Shown here one piece after another: positions 1 through 5,111 of a DNA stretch of 5,505 nucleotides. The stretch comes from Pseudomonadota bacterium (GTDB lineage: Bacteria > Myxococcota_A > Polyangia > Polyangiales > Polyangiaceae): positions 1-5,505 of the forward strand of contig JAEYOT010000660.1 in the NCBI GenBank assembly GCA_023411445.1, written 5' to 3'. Position 1 is the first letter of the stretch, and every line of letters begins with the position of its first letter. The notes below the pieces were generated by a model. That model ran no database searches and had not been told where the DNA came from. It saw nothing but the letters and a program-made list of their open reading frames with translations. A program made the translations under genes and the position numbers.

Positions 1-192
1 ACCTTGAGGCTCGGCCGGAGCCCCGGCCCCCTCACCATCGCTATTGCCCGCGCCGCCGGCGCTCGCGGAGCTGCCCGCAACCGCAGCTGAGCCAGCCGCG
101 GAAGGCTGGGGCGGGTCCGTGAAGGACACCGAGTCCGGATGACTGCTGCACGCGATCAGAGCGAGCGCGACGAACCTTGCGCTGGTCTTCAT
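1..192 (-). CDS. Lipoprotein, N-terminal part (runs off the left edge)
   Basis: An open frame of 64 codons starts at an ATG (192-190) and has no stop before the left edge, so only the N-terminus is visible. It begins MKTSARFVALALIAC: a basic n-region, a short hydrophobic core and the lipobox L-I-A-C with Cys15. This is the pattern cleaved by signal peptidase II, so a membrane-anchored lipoprotein is expected. After the Cys the chain is rich in Ser, Ala, Gly and Pro (residues 28-64), as in flexible tethers of myxobacterial-type lipoproteins. A Shine-Dalgarno-like GAGG (202-199) lies 6 bases before the ATG and supports this start. No functional domain lies within the visible part, so the function is unknown. 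The gene is transcribed away from the HAD gene across a 410-base gap. Confidence is good for a lipoprotein start and nil for a specific role. Confidence 0.72.
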   Translation of the reverse strand, partial: MKTSARFVALALIACSSHPDSVSFTDPPQPSAAGSAAVAGSSASAGGAGNSDGEGAGAPAEPQG

Positions 193-490
193 GCTTCGCC
201 TCGTGCCGGCACCGTTGCATCGGCTGTGTCGCACGGCAAGCTCCGCGATGCTCTCGCGCACCACGATTCCACCTGCGCGTTTCAATTTTCGCGTCACGCG
301 GCCACGACTTCGCGCAGCGTACAACTTTGCAGGCAACGCACTCCGCGGGGTGCTGCCGCGCGCGCTCGCGGAGCGTTCGACCTGAGCGCGCTTCCGCGCG
401 TCGCGACGACCCTCGACGACCCACACAGCCGCACACTGTCACCTCACGCGCGAGAGCGGTCGGGCCCGCACTTCCGCTCCTGATGGGGAG

Positions 491-514
491 GGCGGCGCGG
501 CCGGCGGCGCGGCC
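491..514. repeat. Perfect tandem duplication of a 12-mer
   Basis: The 12-mer GGCGGCGCGGCC occurs twice back to back (491-502 and 503-514) with no mismatch. It is almost pure G+C and lies in the non-coding gap upstream of the HAD gene. It probably reflects replication slippage. No function is evident. Confidence 0.6.
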
Positions 515-539
515 GTGGGCTGCCCGGCCAAGACCACGC

Positions 540-557
540 GGGAAGCGCCGGCTTCCC
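540..557 (+). other. Short perfect hairpin upstream of the HAD gene
   Basis: GGGAAGC (540-546) and GCTTCCC (551-557) form a 7-bp perfect stem with the 4-base loop GCCG. It lies 45 bases before the TTG start of the HAD gene and 24 bases before its GGAGG. No T-run follows, so it is not a typical intrinsic terminator. It could be a 5'-leader hairpin or an operator dyad, or chance in GC-rich DNA. Confidence 0.3.
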
Positions 558-581
558 TCCACACCTGCAATGTGAGACTCC

Positions 582-588
582 GGAGGAG
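582..588 (+). promoter_or_regulatory. Strong Shine-Dalgarno of the HAD gene, with unusual spacing
   Basis: GGAGGAG is the best ribosome binding site in the window, but the first conventional in-frame start, TTG at 603, is 14 bases beyond it, longer than usual. An in-frame stop at 573-575 excludes earlier starts. No ATG or GTG lies in frame between 576 and 603. The in-frame ATC codons at 591 and 594 sit at more normal spacing but would be very rare start codons. Confidence 0.5.
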
Positions 589-602
589 CTATCATCGACC
601 CG

Positions 603-1232
603 TTGGCGATTCACGCGGTCATCTTCGATTGTGACGGGGTGCTGGTAGACAGCGTCGGGCTGGCCGGTGAGGTGATCGCCGAGTACCTCCACGAGCTCGG
701 CTTCAAGCTGACGCCGCAGGAGGCGACGCGCCGCTTCGGCAGCGGCAAGCTGGGAGACTACGTGGCGCGCTTCGAGGCGGAGACGGGACACCAGCTGCCG
801 AGCCATTTCGAGCCTGAGCTGCGGGCGCGGCGCGAGCGCGCCTTCAAGTATCGCCTGCGCGCCGTGGCTGGCGCCGCCGAGCTGATCGCCGGGCTCAAGG
901 TACTGAGCTGCGTCGCCTCCAACGGACCGCCCGCGCAGATCGAGCACTCACTGCGCGTAGTCGGGCTGCTGGACTTGTTTCAAGGTCGCATCTTCAGCGC
1001 CTACTCACTGCGAGCGTGGAAGCCGGAGCCGCAATTGTTTCTCCACGCCGCGCGCGAGCTCGGGGGTGCGCCGGCGGACTGCGCCGTCGTGGAGGACACG
1101 GAGATCGGCCTCCGAGCAGCGCTGGCCGCAGGCATGCAAACCTTCGCCTACCTGCCGCTGGGAGGGCAGCCCGCGCAGCGCAACGTGCACGTCCTCCGCC
1201 ACTTGGGCGAGCTGCGCCAGCACCTGCCGTAG
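603..1232 (+). CDS. HAD-superfamily phosphatase, YieH/beta-phosphoglucomutase-like
   Basis: A 209-residue hydrolase of the haloacid dehalogenase superfamily, subfamily IA, expected to remove phosphate from small phosphorylated metabolites in the cytoplasm. All four HAD motifs are visible. Motif I is DCDGVLVDS, with nucleophile Asp9 and general acid/base Asp11. Motif II is SNG with Ser106. Motif III is Lys140 in WKPEP. Motif IV is VVEDTEIG with Glu164-Asp165, followed by the usual AALAAGM. The helical cap lies at about residues 17-85. The wording around motifs II to IV (CVASNGP, IFSAYSLRAWKPEP, FLHAARELG) resembles E. coli YieH, a 6-phosphogluconate phosphatase, as I remember it. Substrate cannot be read from sequence, so no gene symbol is given. 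Length is normal for the family. The start is taken as TTG at 603, the first usable codon after the in-frame stop at 573. The gene ends one base from the convergent YceI gene. Confidence 0.9.
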   Translation: MAIHAVIFDCDGVLVDSVGLAGEVIAEYLHELGFKLTPQEATRRFGSGKLGDYVARFEAETGHQLPSHFEPELRARRERAFKYRLRAVAGAAELIAGLKVLSCVASNGPPAQIEHSLRVVGLLDLFQGRIFSAYSLRAWKPEPQLFLHAARELGGAPADCAVVEDTEIGLRAALAAGMQTFAYLPLGGQPAQRNVHVLRHLGELRQHLP

Positions 1233-1233
1233 C

Positions 1234-1749
1234 TCAGGCCGTGGTGATCACCACCCGCACGTCCGCCCGGATCTTCAGCGTGCCGAGCATGGCGCGGAAG
1301 GGAGTGATGCCGAAATCAGGCTGGTGCAAGGTGAGCTCGAGCCGCTGCGCGCCGTCGACCAGCTCGCTCCGCGCGCTCAGCTGCCTACTGACGCCGTGAA
1401 GGGTGAGCTCGCCTGTCACGTCGTAGCCGCCGTCTGCCCGCTGCGCGCATGAGCTGGAACGAAACGTCGCCTGCGGAAAGCGGACGCTGGCCAGCACCTC
1501 CTCCCGAATCTGCGCGGCGATCTTGGCCTTGTCGGCGGCGCTGAGCGCGCTCGGGTTCTCGACGCCGTCCTTCATCGGGCAGTCGACGATCAAGGACGCC
1601 GTGTCGAAAGAGCCGGTGACGGCTCCGTCCGCGACCTCGATCCGAAAGCGCTGCACCAGCAGGCGCAGGTCGTGCGCTACTGGCGAGAGCAGCCCTTCCT
1701 TGAACGTGAGCACGACGCACTTGGCGTTGTTTTCGTCGTAGCGCTGCAT
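1234..1749 (-). CDS. YceI-like domain protein, no signal peptide
   Basis: A 171-residue protein matching the YceI family, a lipocalin-like beta-barrel known in some members to bind isoprenoid quinones or related lipids. Family landmarks are seen in order: an N-terminal strand reaching FKEGLLSPVAHDL (residues 16-28), the ALSAADKAKIAAQIREEVL helix (68-86), RFPQATF (90-96), GELTLHGVSR (113-122) and the characteristic DFGITPFRAMLGTLKI near the C-terminus (145-160). Many YceI proteins are periplasmic; this one starts directly with the first strand and has no signal peptide, so a cytoplasmic location is likely. I chose the ATG at 1749, preceded by a GGCGGGG-like sequence about 8 bases upstream. In-frame GTG codons at 1770 and 1752 are alternatives; the first would add 7 residues outside the fold. 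It follows the zinc-ribbon gene by 34 bases (13 if GTG 1770 is used), so co-transcription is likely. The ligand is unknown. Confidence 0.88.
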   Translation of the reverse strand: MQRYDENNAKCVVLTFKEGLLSPVAHDLRLLVQRFRIEVADGAVTGSFDTASLIVDCPMKDGVENPSALSAADKAKIAAQIREEVLASVRFPQATFRSSSCAQRADGGYDVTGELTLHGVSRQLSARSELVDGAQRLELTLHQPDFGITPFRAMLGTLKIRADVRVVITTA

Positions 1750-1783
1750 CACCCGCGCCCCGCCGACCACCGCGACGCACCCG

Positions 1784-2434
1784 TCATGAGCGCTTGACCT
1801 CGCGATGCTCGCTCAGCTGCTCCTCGGTCGCTTCTTGAGCCGCGACGTCTTCTTCCAACACCCGCCAGCGGCGAGCCTCGCCATCGAAGTCGTAGACGAC
1901 GTGCCCTTGCTCATCGACGTCCAGCGTGACTGCCGTCGCTTTCTCGCGCGCCAGGCGCGTCAAGAGCGCGTCCACCTGCGCCTCCGGCAGCTCCAACGCT
2001 TGCGACGCCTGAAGCGCGCTGATCGGCCCGCGCCGGTGCTGCACGAGCGCGCGCACGGCCTGGAGCTGCACCTGCTCCTGCCGCTCCTCACCGTGCTTGC
2101 GCAGGCGGCTGCCACCGAACAGCAGCAGCAAGCCGAACAGCAGCGACGCGGCAGCGATCGGGATGGCGAAGCCCCACGCCACCATCACGCTCAGCGCCTG
2201 CAGCAAGAACCAGAGCCCCACGGCCAGCGACAGCCCCAAGACGAGCACGGAAACGCCGGCCAACGTGGCGGCGATGCCGCCGAGGCGTGATGGTCGCCCC
2301 GCCAGCGAGACGTGGGGCGCGGCGAGCAAGAAACGCGAGGCGCCGCAGGCGGCGCAGCGCGAGTCCAGCCCGCGCAGCACGATGGGAGCGCGCTGGCCAC
2401 ACTTGGGGCAAGCGTTGTCGAAGGGCGAGGCCAC
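1784..2434 (-). CDS. Zinc-ribbon, two-TM, winged-helix-like membrane protein
   Basis: A 216-residue protein that I cannot assign to a named gene. Three parts are visible. At the N-terminus a zinc-ribbon-like knuckle pair, CPKC (Cys9, Cys12) and CAAC (Cys27, Cys30), spaced CX2C-X14-CX2C, likely binds one zinc. Next come two hydrophobic segments, about residues 53-80 and 83-107, joined by a very short turn, so a hairpin in the inner membrane with both ends in the cytoplasm is the simplest model. Residues about 117-185 look like a small winged helix: helices around AVRALVQHRRGPIS, the ALELPEAQVDALLTRLARE recognition-like helix, and a beta wing ending HVVYDFDG. The tail is charged and Glu-rich. 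The start is GTG at 2434, six bases beyond an in-frame stop at 2446-2444, with no strong ribosome binding site. It lies between the CotH-like and YceI genes in a probable operon. It may be a membrane-tethered regulator or adaptor; that role is inference. Confidence 0.8.
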   Translation of the reverse strand: MASPFDNACPKCGQRAPIVLRGLDSRCAACGASRFLLAAPHVSLAGRPSRLGGIAATLAGVSVLVLGLSLAVGLWFLLQALSVMVAWGFAIPIAAASLLFGLLLLFGGSRLRKHGEERQEQVQLQAVRALVQHRRGPISALQASQALELPEAQVDALLTRLAREKATAVTLDVDEQGHVVYDFDGEARRWRVLEEDVAAQEATEEQLSEHREVKRS

Positions 2435-2439
2435 ACCCA

Positions 2440-2460
2440 GAGCCTATCGCTAGATGGCTC
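2440..2460 (-). other. Hairpin between the CotH-like and zinc-ribbon genes
   Basis: GAGCC (2440-2444) pairs with GGCTC (2456-2460), and the inner ATC/GAT extends the stem to 8 bp with one bulged T and the 4-base loop GCTA. It fills half of the 42-base gap, just before the GTG start of the zinc-ribbon gene. There is no T-run on the minus strand after it, so full termination is unlikely. It could attenuate transcription or affect translation of the downstream gene. Confidence 0.35.
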
Positions 2461-2476
2461 CGGGCGCGACAGGGCG

Positions 2477-3058
2477 CTATTCGACGGCGTAGCTCATGAT
2501 CTCGGGCTTCGGCTCCGGCTTGGGCTCCTCGCCGTCGAAGCACGGAGGCGGCTGGCAGAAACCGTTACAATCCACCTGCGGCGCCTCGCACAGGGAGCCG
2601 TCGCGATACTGCTGCAGGGCAGCCGGCGCCGAGGCCAGGCGCTCGGCCAGGTAGTCGTCGATCTGCCGGTAGGCAAAGTCGTCACCGCTGCGCAGCATGC
2701 CCTCGGCTTTCAGCGACTCGCGCAGCTCGAGCAGCATCCCTCGTGGGTCGATCGCCTCGAGCTGATCCAGCACCGCCTCGCAGGCGTCCAGCGTATCGCT
2801 CCAGCACGCGGGGTCGTCCTGACAGCCGCGCGCTAGCACGCTGTTGCCACGCAGCCCCACCGAGCCGCTATCCCCGAAGCCCAAGCTGATGTCCACCGAG
2901 TACGGCAGGTATTGGAACAGGCCGTCCGCGCGCTCGACCAGCACGACGTTGTTGCTCGCGTGGATCGTGTCGTCGGAAGTAGCGAGCAGCCACGACAAGC
3001 ACTGGAAGCGGTGGAACGCAGGCCAGTCGATGTACTCGCTGGGCGCTTCCTTGAAACC
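2477..3058 (-). pseudogene. C-terminal part of CotH-kinase lipoprotein, beyond an in-frame TAG
   Basis: These 193 codons plus the terminal TAG (2479-2477) continue the frame of the upstream lipoprotein gene directly after the internal stop at 3061-3059. The first 20 codons, from GFKEA to FHRFQC, read as protein, so the homologous segment starts immediately after the stop rather than at the first possible later start (TTG at 2998). It contains what looks like the CotH catalytic region: WLLATSDDTIHASNNVVLVE, then GLFQYLPYSVDISLG. In CotH-family kinases an Asp in the first motif and an Asp in the second (the DFG-like position) bind metal and ATP; here Asp374/375, Asn381/382 and Asp401 of the rejoined chain are candidates. 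A helical region follows (about DACEAVLDQLEAI onward), then a Cys/Pro-rich tail with EPKPEPKPE. I see no frameshift or second early stop, so the part is either freshly inactivated or still translated by readthrough. Independent expression from TTG 2998 would split the fold and has no clear ribosome binding site. Confidence 0.75.
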
Positions 3059-3061
3059 CTA
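3059..3061 (-). other. In-frame TAG splitting the CotH-like lipoprotein gene
   Basis: The codon sits between ...LLELPPG and GFKEAPSEY.... Frame arithmetic is exact: codons 3064-3062 (Gly), 3061-3059 (TAG) and 3058-3056 (Gly) are continuous, so one base substitution, not an indel, explains the break. CAG (Gln) to TAG by a C-to-T transition is the simplest origin. The HAD gene and the CotH locus itself also end in TAG, so TAG works as a normal stop here. Confidence 0.85.
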
Positions 3062-4093
3062 ACCCGGCGGCAGCTCGAGCAGCTTCTCCTCCAGCTTGGA
3101 GACGCGGCTGCCTTCGCAAGTGTCCAGCTGGCAGTTGTCGGGGTTGTCCCACATGCCCCCGCCGGGCTCCGGGATAGGACCGGGCACGAAGTCCGGCCCG
3201 CCCTCGCGCTTGGGCCCACCGAAGCCACCGCCAAAATCCCCGACGAGCTCCCACATGTTGGTGCAGCCGCCGCCGAGCTCATCGGCGTTGCGGTTGCAGA
3301 ACGCGCGCTTGTAGCGCTCGACCAGGATGTACGGAATGGAGACGCTCGGACCCCAGACGTTGCTGTCCACCCACACGTAGCGCACGAGCGGCGCCGGATA
3401 GTCGAGCGCGCGGTAGATGTCGTACGCTAGGCGATCGCGGTAGATGGTGCCCACCTGCCCGTTGCTGAAGCGCAGGTGCTCATAGCCGCCGATGCGTTGA
3501 TTTTTGACGAACTCGTCGATGTCGACGTTCAGGTTGGGGATGTGCGTGCTGTCCCACGGCTGGCGCGTGGACTGCCCCACGACCTTGACCTGCACCTTGC
3601 CGTAATCGGCGGTTTTCGGCTCAGGCCCGGCCGTGGTCACCCACAGGTGGTCCACGTAGTTCGCCGAGCTGCCTCCGGGCGTGTAGTGCGGCCCCCAAGG
3701 TCCGCCGCCGCCCGGCCCCGCGTCGTTCATCGCCTGGCGCTGGGCGTCGCTGACCGCGAAGTAGAACCGGTTGCCCTCCACTCCGAACAGCTCAAGCTCA
3801 TGCTCGGCTACCTCCGTGTCCGCGCGCGGCGCTTCCGGGTAACGAGGATCCACCCCTGGCTCCGCGCCCCCCGCGCCAGCCTCGCCAGTGCCCGAGCCAG
3901 CCTCGCCGCCACCACCGCCACCGCCGGCTTCCCCAGCGTTGCCGTCCGGCCCTCCGCCAGCCGCGCCCGCGTCGCCGTAATAGTAGTGATGGTAGTCGTT
4001 GTGAATCTCATCGCCGCAGGCGGCGAGCAGCGCAGCCGGGGCGACGAGCAAGGCGAGCCAGGAACTGGCCAGACGGTTCGAAGCTGATGTCAT
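3059..4093 (-). CDS. CotH-kinase-like lipoprotein, N-terminal part ended by internal TAG
   Basis: As written this frame gives 344 residues from the ATG at 4093. The start MTSASNRLASSWLALL...ALLAAC is a lipoprotein signal with lipobox L-A-A-C and Cys26, so a membrane lipid anchor is expected. A longer in-frame start at 4210 would overlap oxyR and bury the signal, so it is rejected. After the Cys comes a His/Tyr patch (NDYHHYYYGD, residues 32-41) and a Gly/Ala/Glu-rich linker (about 40-80, with seven Gly in a row). The fold starts near 85. Regions typical of CotH-family proteins follow: RIGGYEHLRFSNGQ, YRDRLAYDIYRALDYPAPLVRY and a substrate-lobe-like PYILVERYKRAFCNRN, then GGGCTNMWELVGDF and a Gly/Pro-rich insert near 292-320. 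CotH proteins of Bacillus phosphorylate spore-coat proteins; here the substrate is unknown. Without the downstream part the expected catalytic Asp residues are missing, so this fragment alone is probably inactive. It is the first gene of the minus-strand cluster and divergent from oxyR. Confidence 0.82.
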   Translation of the reverse strand: MTSASNRLASSWLALLVAPAALLAACGDEIHNDYHHYYYGDAGAAGGGPDGNAGEAGGGGGGGEAGSGTGEAGAGGAEPGVDPRYPEAPRADTEVAEHELELFGVEGNRFYFAVSDAQRQAMNDAGPGGGGPWGPHYTPGGSSANYVDHLWVTTAGPEPKTADYGKVQVKVVGQSTRQPWDSTHIPNLNVDIDEFVKNQRIGGYEHLRFSNGQVGTIYRDRLAYDIYRALDYPAPLVRYVWVDSNVWGPSVSIPYILVERYKRAFCNRNADELGGGCTNMWELVGDFGGGFGGPKREGGPDFVPGPIPEPGGGMWDNPDNCQLDTCEGSRVSKLEEKLLELPPG

Positions 4094-4113
4094 GTTATGG
4101 GGGACCTGAGCAA

Positions 4114-4137
4114 GGGACACACGCGCCCGTGTATCCC
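4114..4137. promoter_or_regulatory. 24-base inverted repeat, candidate operator
   Basis: Arms GGGACACACG (4114-4123) and CGTGTATCCC (4128-4137) are complementary at 9 of 10 positions, with one C/A mismatch (4118 with 4133) and the 4-base centre CGCC. It is the longest dyad I found in the window. Its centre lies about 32 bases upstream of the lipoprotein ATG and about 67 bases upstream of the oxyR ATG. It could be an operator, or a hairpin in the lipoprotein mRNA leader. Confidence 0.5.
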
Positions 4138-4178
4138 CGGGGGTAAGACAATCCGTCGCGCCGTCGAGCACTTTGTTT

Positions 4179-4186
4179 GATAATTT
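4179..4186 (+). promoter_or_regulatory. Possible -10 element just before the oxyR ATG
   Basis: GATAAT (4179-4184) and the overlapping TAATTT (4181-4186) fit a -10 hexamer (TANNNT type). The 30 bases 4169-4198 contain only 7 G or C. If used, transcription would begin at about 4191-4193, at the ATG itself. No good -35 is seen 17 bases upstream, so this is tentative. Confidence 0.4.
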
Positions 4187-4192
4187 TTGGTT

Positions 4193-5101
4193 ATGAAACG
4201 CCCGCCGCACCCGTTCAGCCTGCGCCAGCTGCAGTACGCGCTCGCGCTCCGCGAGCAGCTGTCGTTCCGCCGCGCGGCCGAGCTATGCCGCGTCTCGCAG
4301 CCGGCGCTCAGCACGCAGCTGGCAGAGCTCGAGGAAGGGCTCGGGGTGCGCCTGTTCGAGCGCGACAAGAAGCGCGTGCTGCCGACGTCGGCCGGCTTGG
4401 CGCTGCTGGAGCGGGCGGCCACGATCGTGCTCGAGGCGGACAACTTGGTCGAGGCCGCGCGGCGTGCCGCCGATCCGCTCGCCGGCACGCTGCGCCTGGG
4501 CGTGATCCCAACGGTCTCGCCGTACTTGCTGCCGAGCCTCACGCCTCGCCTGCGCGCCAAGCTGCCGCGCCTGAGGCTGAGCTGGCTCGAGGAGAAGACG
4601 GAGACGTTGGTCGCCCTGCTCGAGAGCGGCGGCCTGGACGGCGCGCTCGTGGCGCTCGAGTCTGAGCTGGGGGATCTGGCGCACGAGGTGATCGCCAAAG
4701 ATCCGTTCGTGCTAGTGACGCCAACGTCGCACCCCCTCGCGCGCGGCGGGAAGCTGGTGGAGACGGCCGAGCTTTCGGGGCAGAGCGTGCTCCTGCTCGA
4801 GGACGGCCACTGCTTTCGGGACCAGGCGCTGGCCTTTTGCGCCCGAGCCAAGGCCGAAGAGCTGGAATTTCGCGCCACCAGCTTGTCCACGCTAGTGCAG
4901 ATGGTAGCCGGCGGCGCGGGCGTCACGCTGTTGCCGTCGCTGGCGCTGGCGACCGAAACCAAGCGCGCGCGGCTCAAGATCCGTCGCTTCGCCTCGCCCC
5001 CCGCGCGGACCCTGGCCCTGGCGTTCAGGCGAAGCTCGCCGGTCAGCGCCGCGCTGCTCCAGGTCGCAGCGCTGTCGCGCGAGGCCTACCCCAAGCGGTA
5101 A
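4193..5101 (+). CDS. oxyR: OxyR-like LysR-family redox regulator
   Basis: A 302-residue LysR-type transcription factor. Residues about 8-66 form the winged helix-turn-helix (FSLRQLQYALAL, LSFRRAAELCRVSQPALSTQL, then the wing GVRLFERDKKRVLPTSAG). The effector domain begins near 95 with GTLRLGVIPTVSPYLLPSL, very close to the E. coli OxyR wording as I recall it. The peroxide-sensing region LLLEDGHCFRDQALAFC holds two cysteines, Cys207 and Cys216, nine apart like Cys199 and Cys208 of E. coli OxyR, with the neighbouring His206 and Arg209 also kept. FRATSLSTLVQMVAGGAGVTLLP follows, as in OxyR. So it should sense hydrogen peroxide by forming a disulfide and activate antioxidant genes. The start is ATG 4193; TTG at 4187 is in frame but adds nothing. 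No Shine-Dalgarno precedes it. Catalase or peroxiredoxin genes, common OxyR neighbours, are absent here; the divergent gene is the CotH-like lipoprotein. Confidence 0.92.
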   Translation: MKRPPHPFSLRQLQYALALREQLSFRRAAELCRVSQPALSTQLAELEEGLGVRLFERDKKRVLPTSAGLALLERAATIVLEADNLVEAARRAADPLAGTLRLGVIPTVSPYLLPSLTPRLRAKLPRLRLSWLEEKTETLVALLESGGLDGALVALESELGDLAHEVIAKDPFVLVTPTSHPLARGGKLVETAELSGQSVLLLEDGHCFRDQALAFCARAKAEELEFRATSLSTLVQMVAGGAGVTLLPSLALATETKRARLKIRRFASPPARTLALAFRRSSPVSAALLQVAALSREAYPKR

Positions 5102-5111
5102 GCCGCGCGCA

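Larger units (their letters stand above)
193..602. other. 410-base divergent intergenic region
   Basis: This gap separates the divergent starts of the truncated lipoprotein (minus) and the HAD phosphatase (plus), so promoters for both should lie here. No clear -35/-10 pair stands out. The least GC-rich patch is about 278-330. Open frames crossing the gap look like chance: they have no signal or domain and mixed third-position bases. It holds an 8-bp inverted repeat (GCGCGCTC at 360-367, GAGCGCGC at 384-391), a perfect tandem 12-mer (491-514) and a tight hairpin (540-557), all in strongly GC-biased sequence where such structures arise easily. I see no tRNA or other RNA gene. Confidence 0.5.
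4094..4192. promoter_or_regulatory. Divergent promoter region, CotH-like lipoprotein / oxyR
   Basis: This 99-base gap must hold the start signals for both genes. It contains a 24-base inverted repeat (4114-4137), a CCCCGGGG palindrome (4135-4142) within an imperfect TA...TA dyad (4132-4145), and an AT-rich patch from 4169 into the oxyR start. LysR-type regulators commonly repress themselves from such divergent gaps, so binding by the adjacent regulator is plausible. The textbook OxyR tetrad of ATAG/CTAT half-sites is not seen. Confidence 0.5.

Noticed and set aside
191..385. Plus-strand 64-codon frame starting at ATG 191
   Set aside because: It overlaps the lipoprotein start on the other strand, has about 30% A/T third positions unlike the real genes here, and shows no domain, signal or ribosome binding site.
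360..391. 8-bp inverted repeat GCGCGCTC/GAGCGCGC
   Set aside because: Composed of CG steps in very GC-rich DNA with a 16-base loop and several competing pairings, so chance is likely.
570..575. ATG-TGA minimal frame just before the HAD ribosome binding site
   Set aside because: A start-stop pair of this size occurs often by chance and no ribosome binding site precedes it.
444..947. Minus-strand 167-codon frame over the HAD gene start
   Set aside because: It is antisense to a gene with all four HAD motifs; long antisense frames are common at this GC content.
3059..3061. Pyrrolysine or general TAG recoding in the CotH-like gene
   Set aside because: Two genes in the window end normally in TAG and no recoding structure is evident; kept only as a minor option to test genome-wide.
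3053..3066. Telomere-like string AAACCCTAACCC on the plus strand
   Set aside because: One and a half units created by the TAG codon context inside a bacterial gene; not a repeat array.
2836..3282. Frameshifted minus-strand frames around the CotH-like break, suggesting an indel
   Set aside because: The two homologous parts are in the same frame across 3061-3059, so no indel is needed; the other frames are shadows.
4094..4210. Longer start of the lipoprotein gene at 4210, adding 39 residues
   Set aside because: The extension overlaps the oxyR start and promoter region, is not signal-like, and would place the clear lipoprotein signal internally. ATG at 4093 gives a standard lipobox protein.
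4090..4977. Minus-strand 295-codon frame opposite oxyR
   Set aside because: Ser/Arg-rich composition with no recognisable fold, exactly antisense to a clear OxyR homologue.
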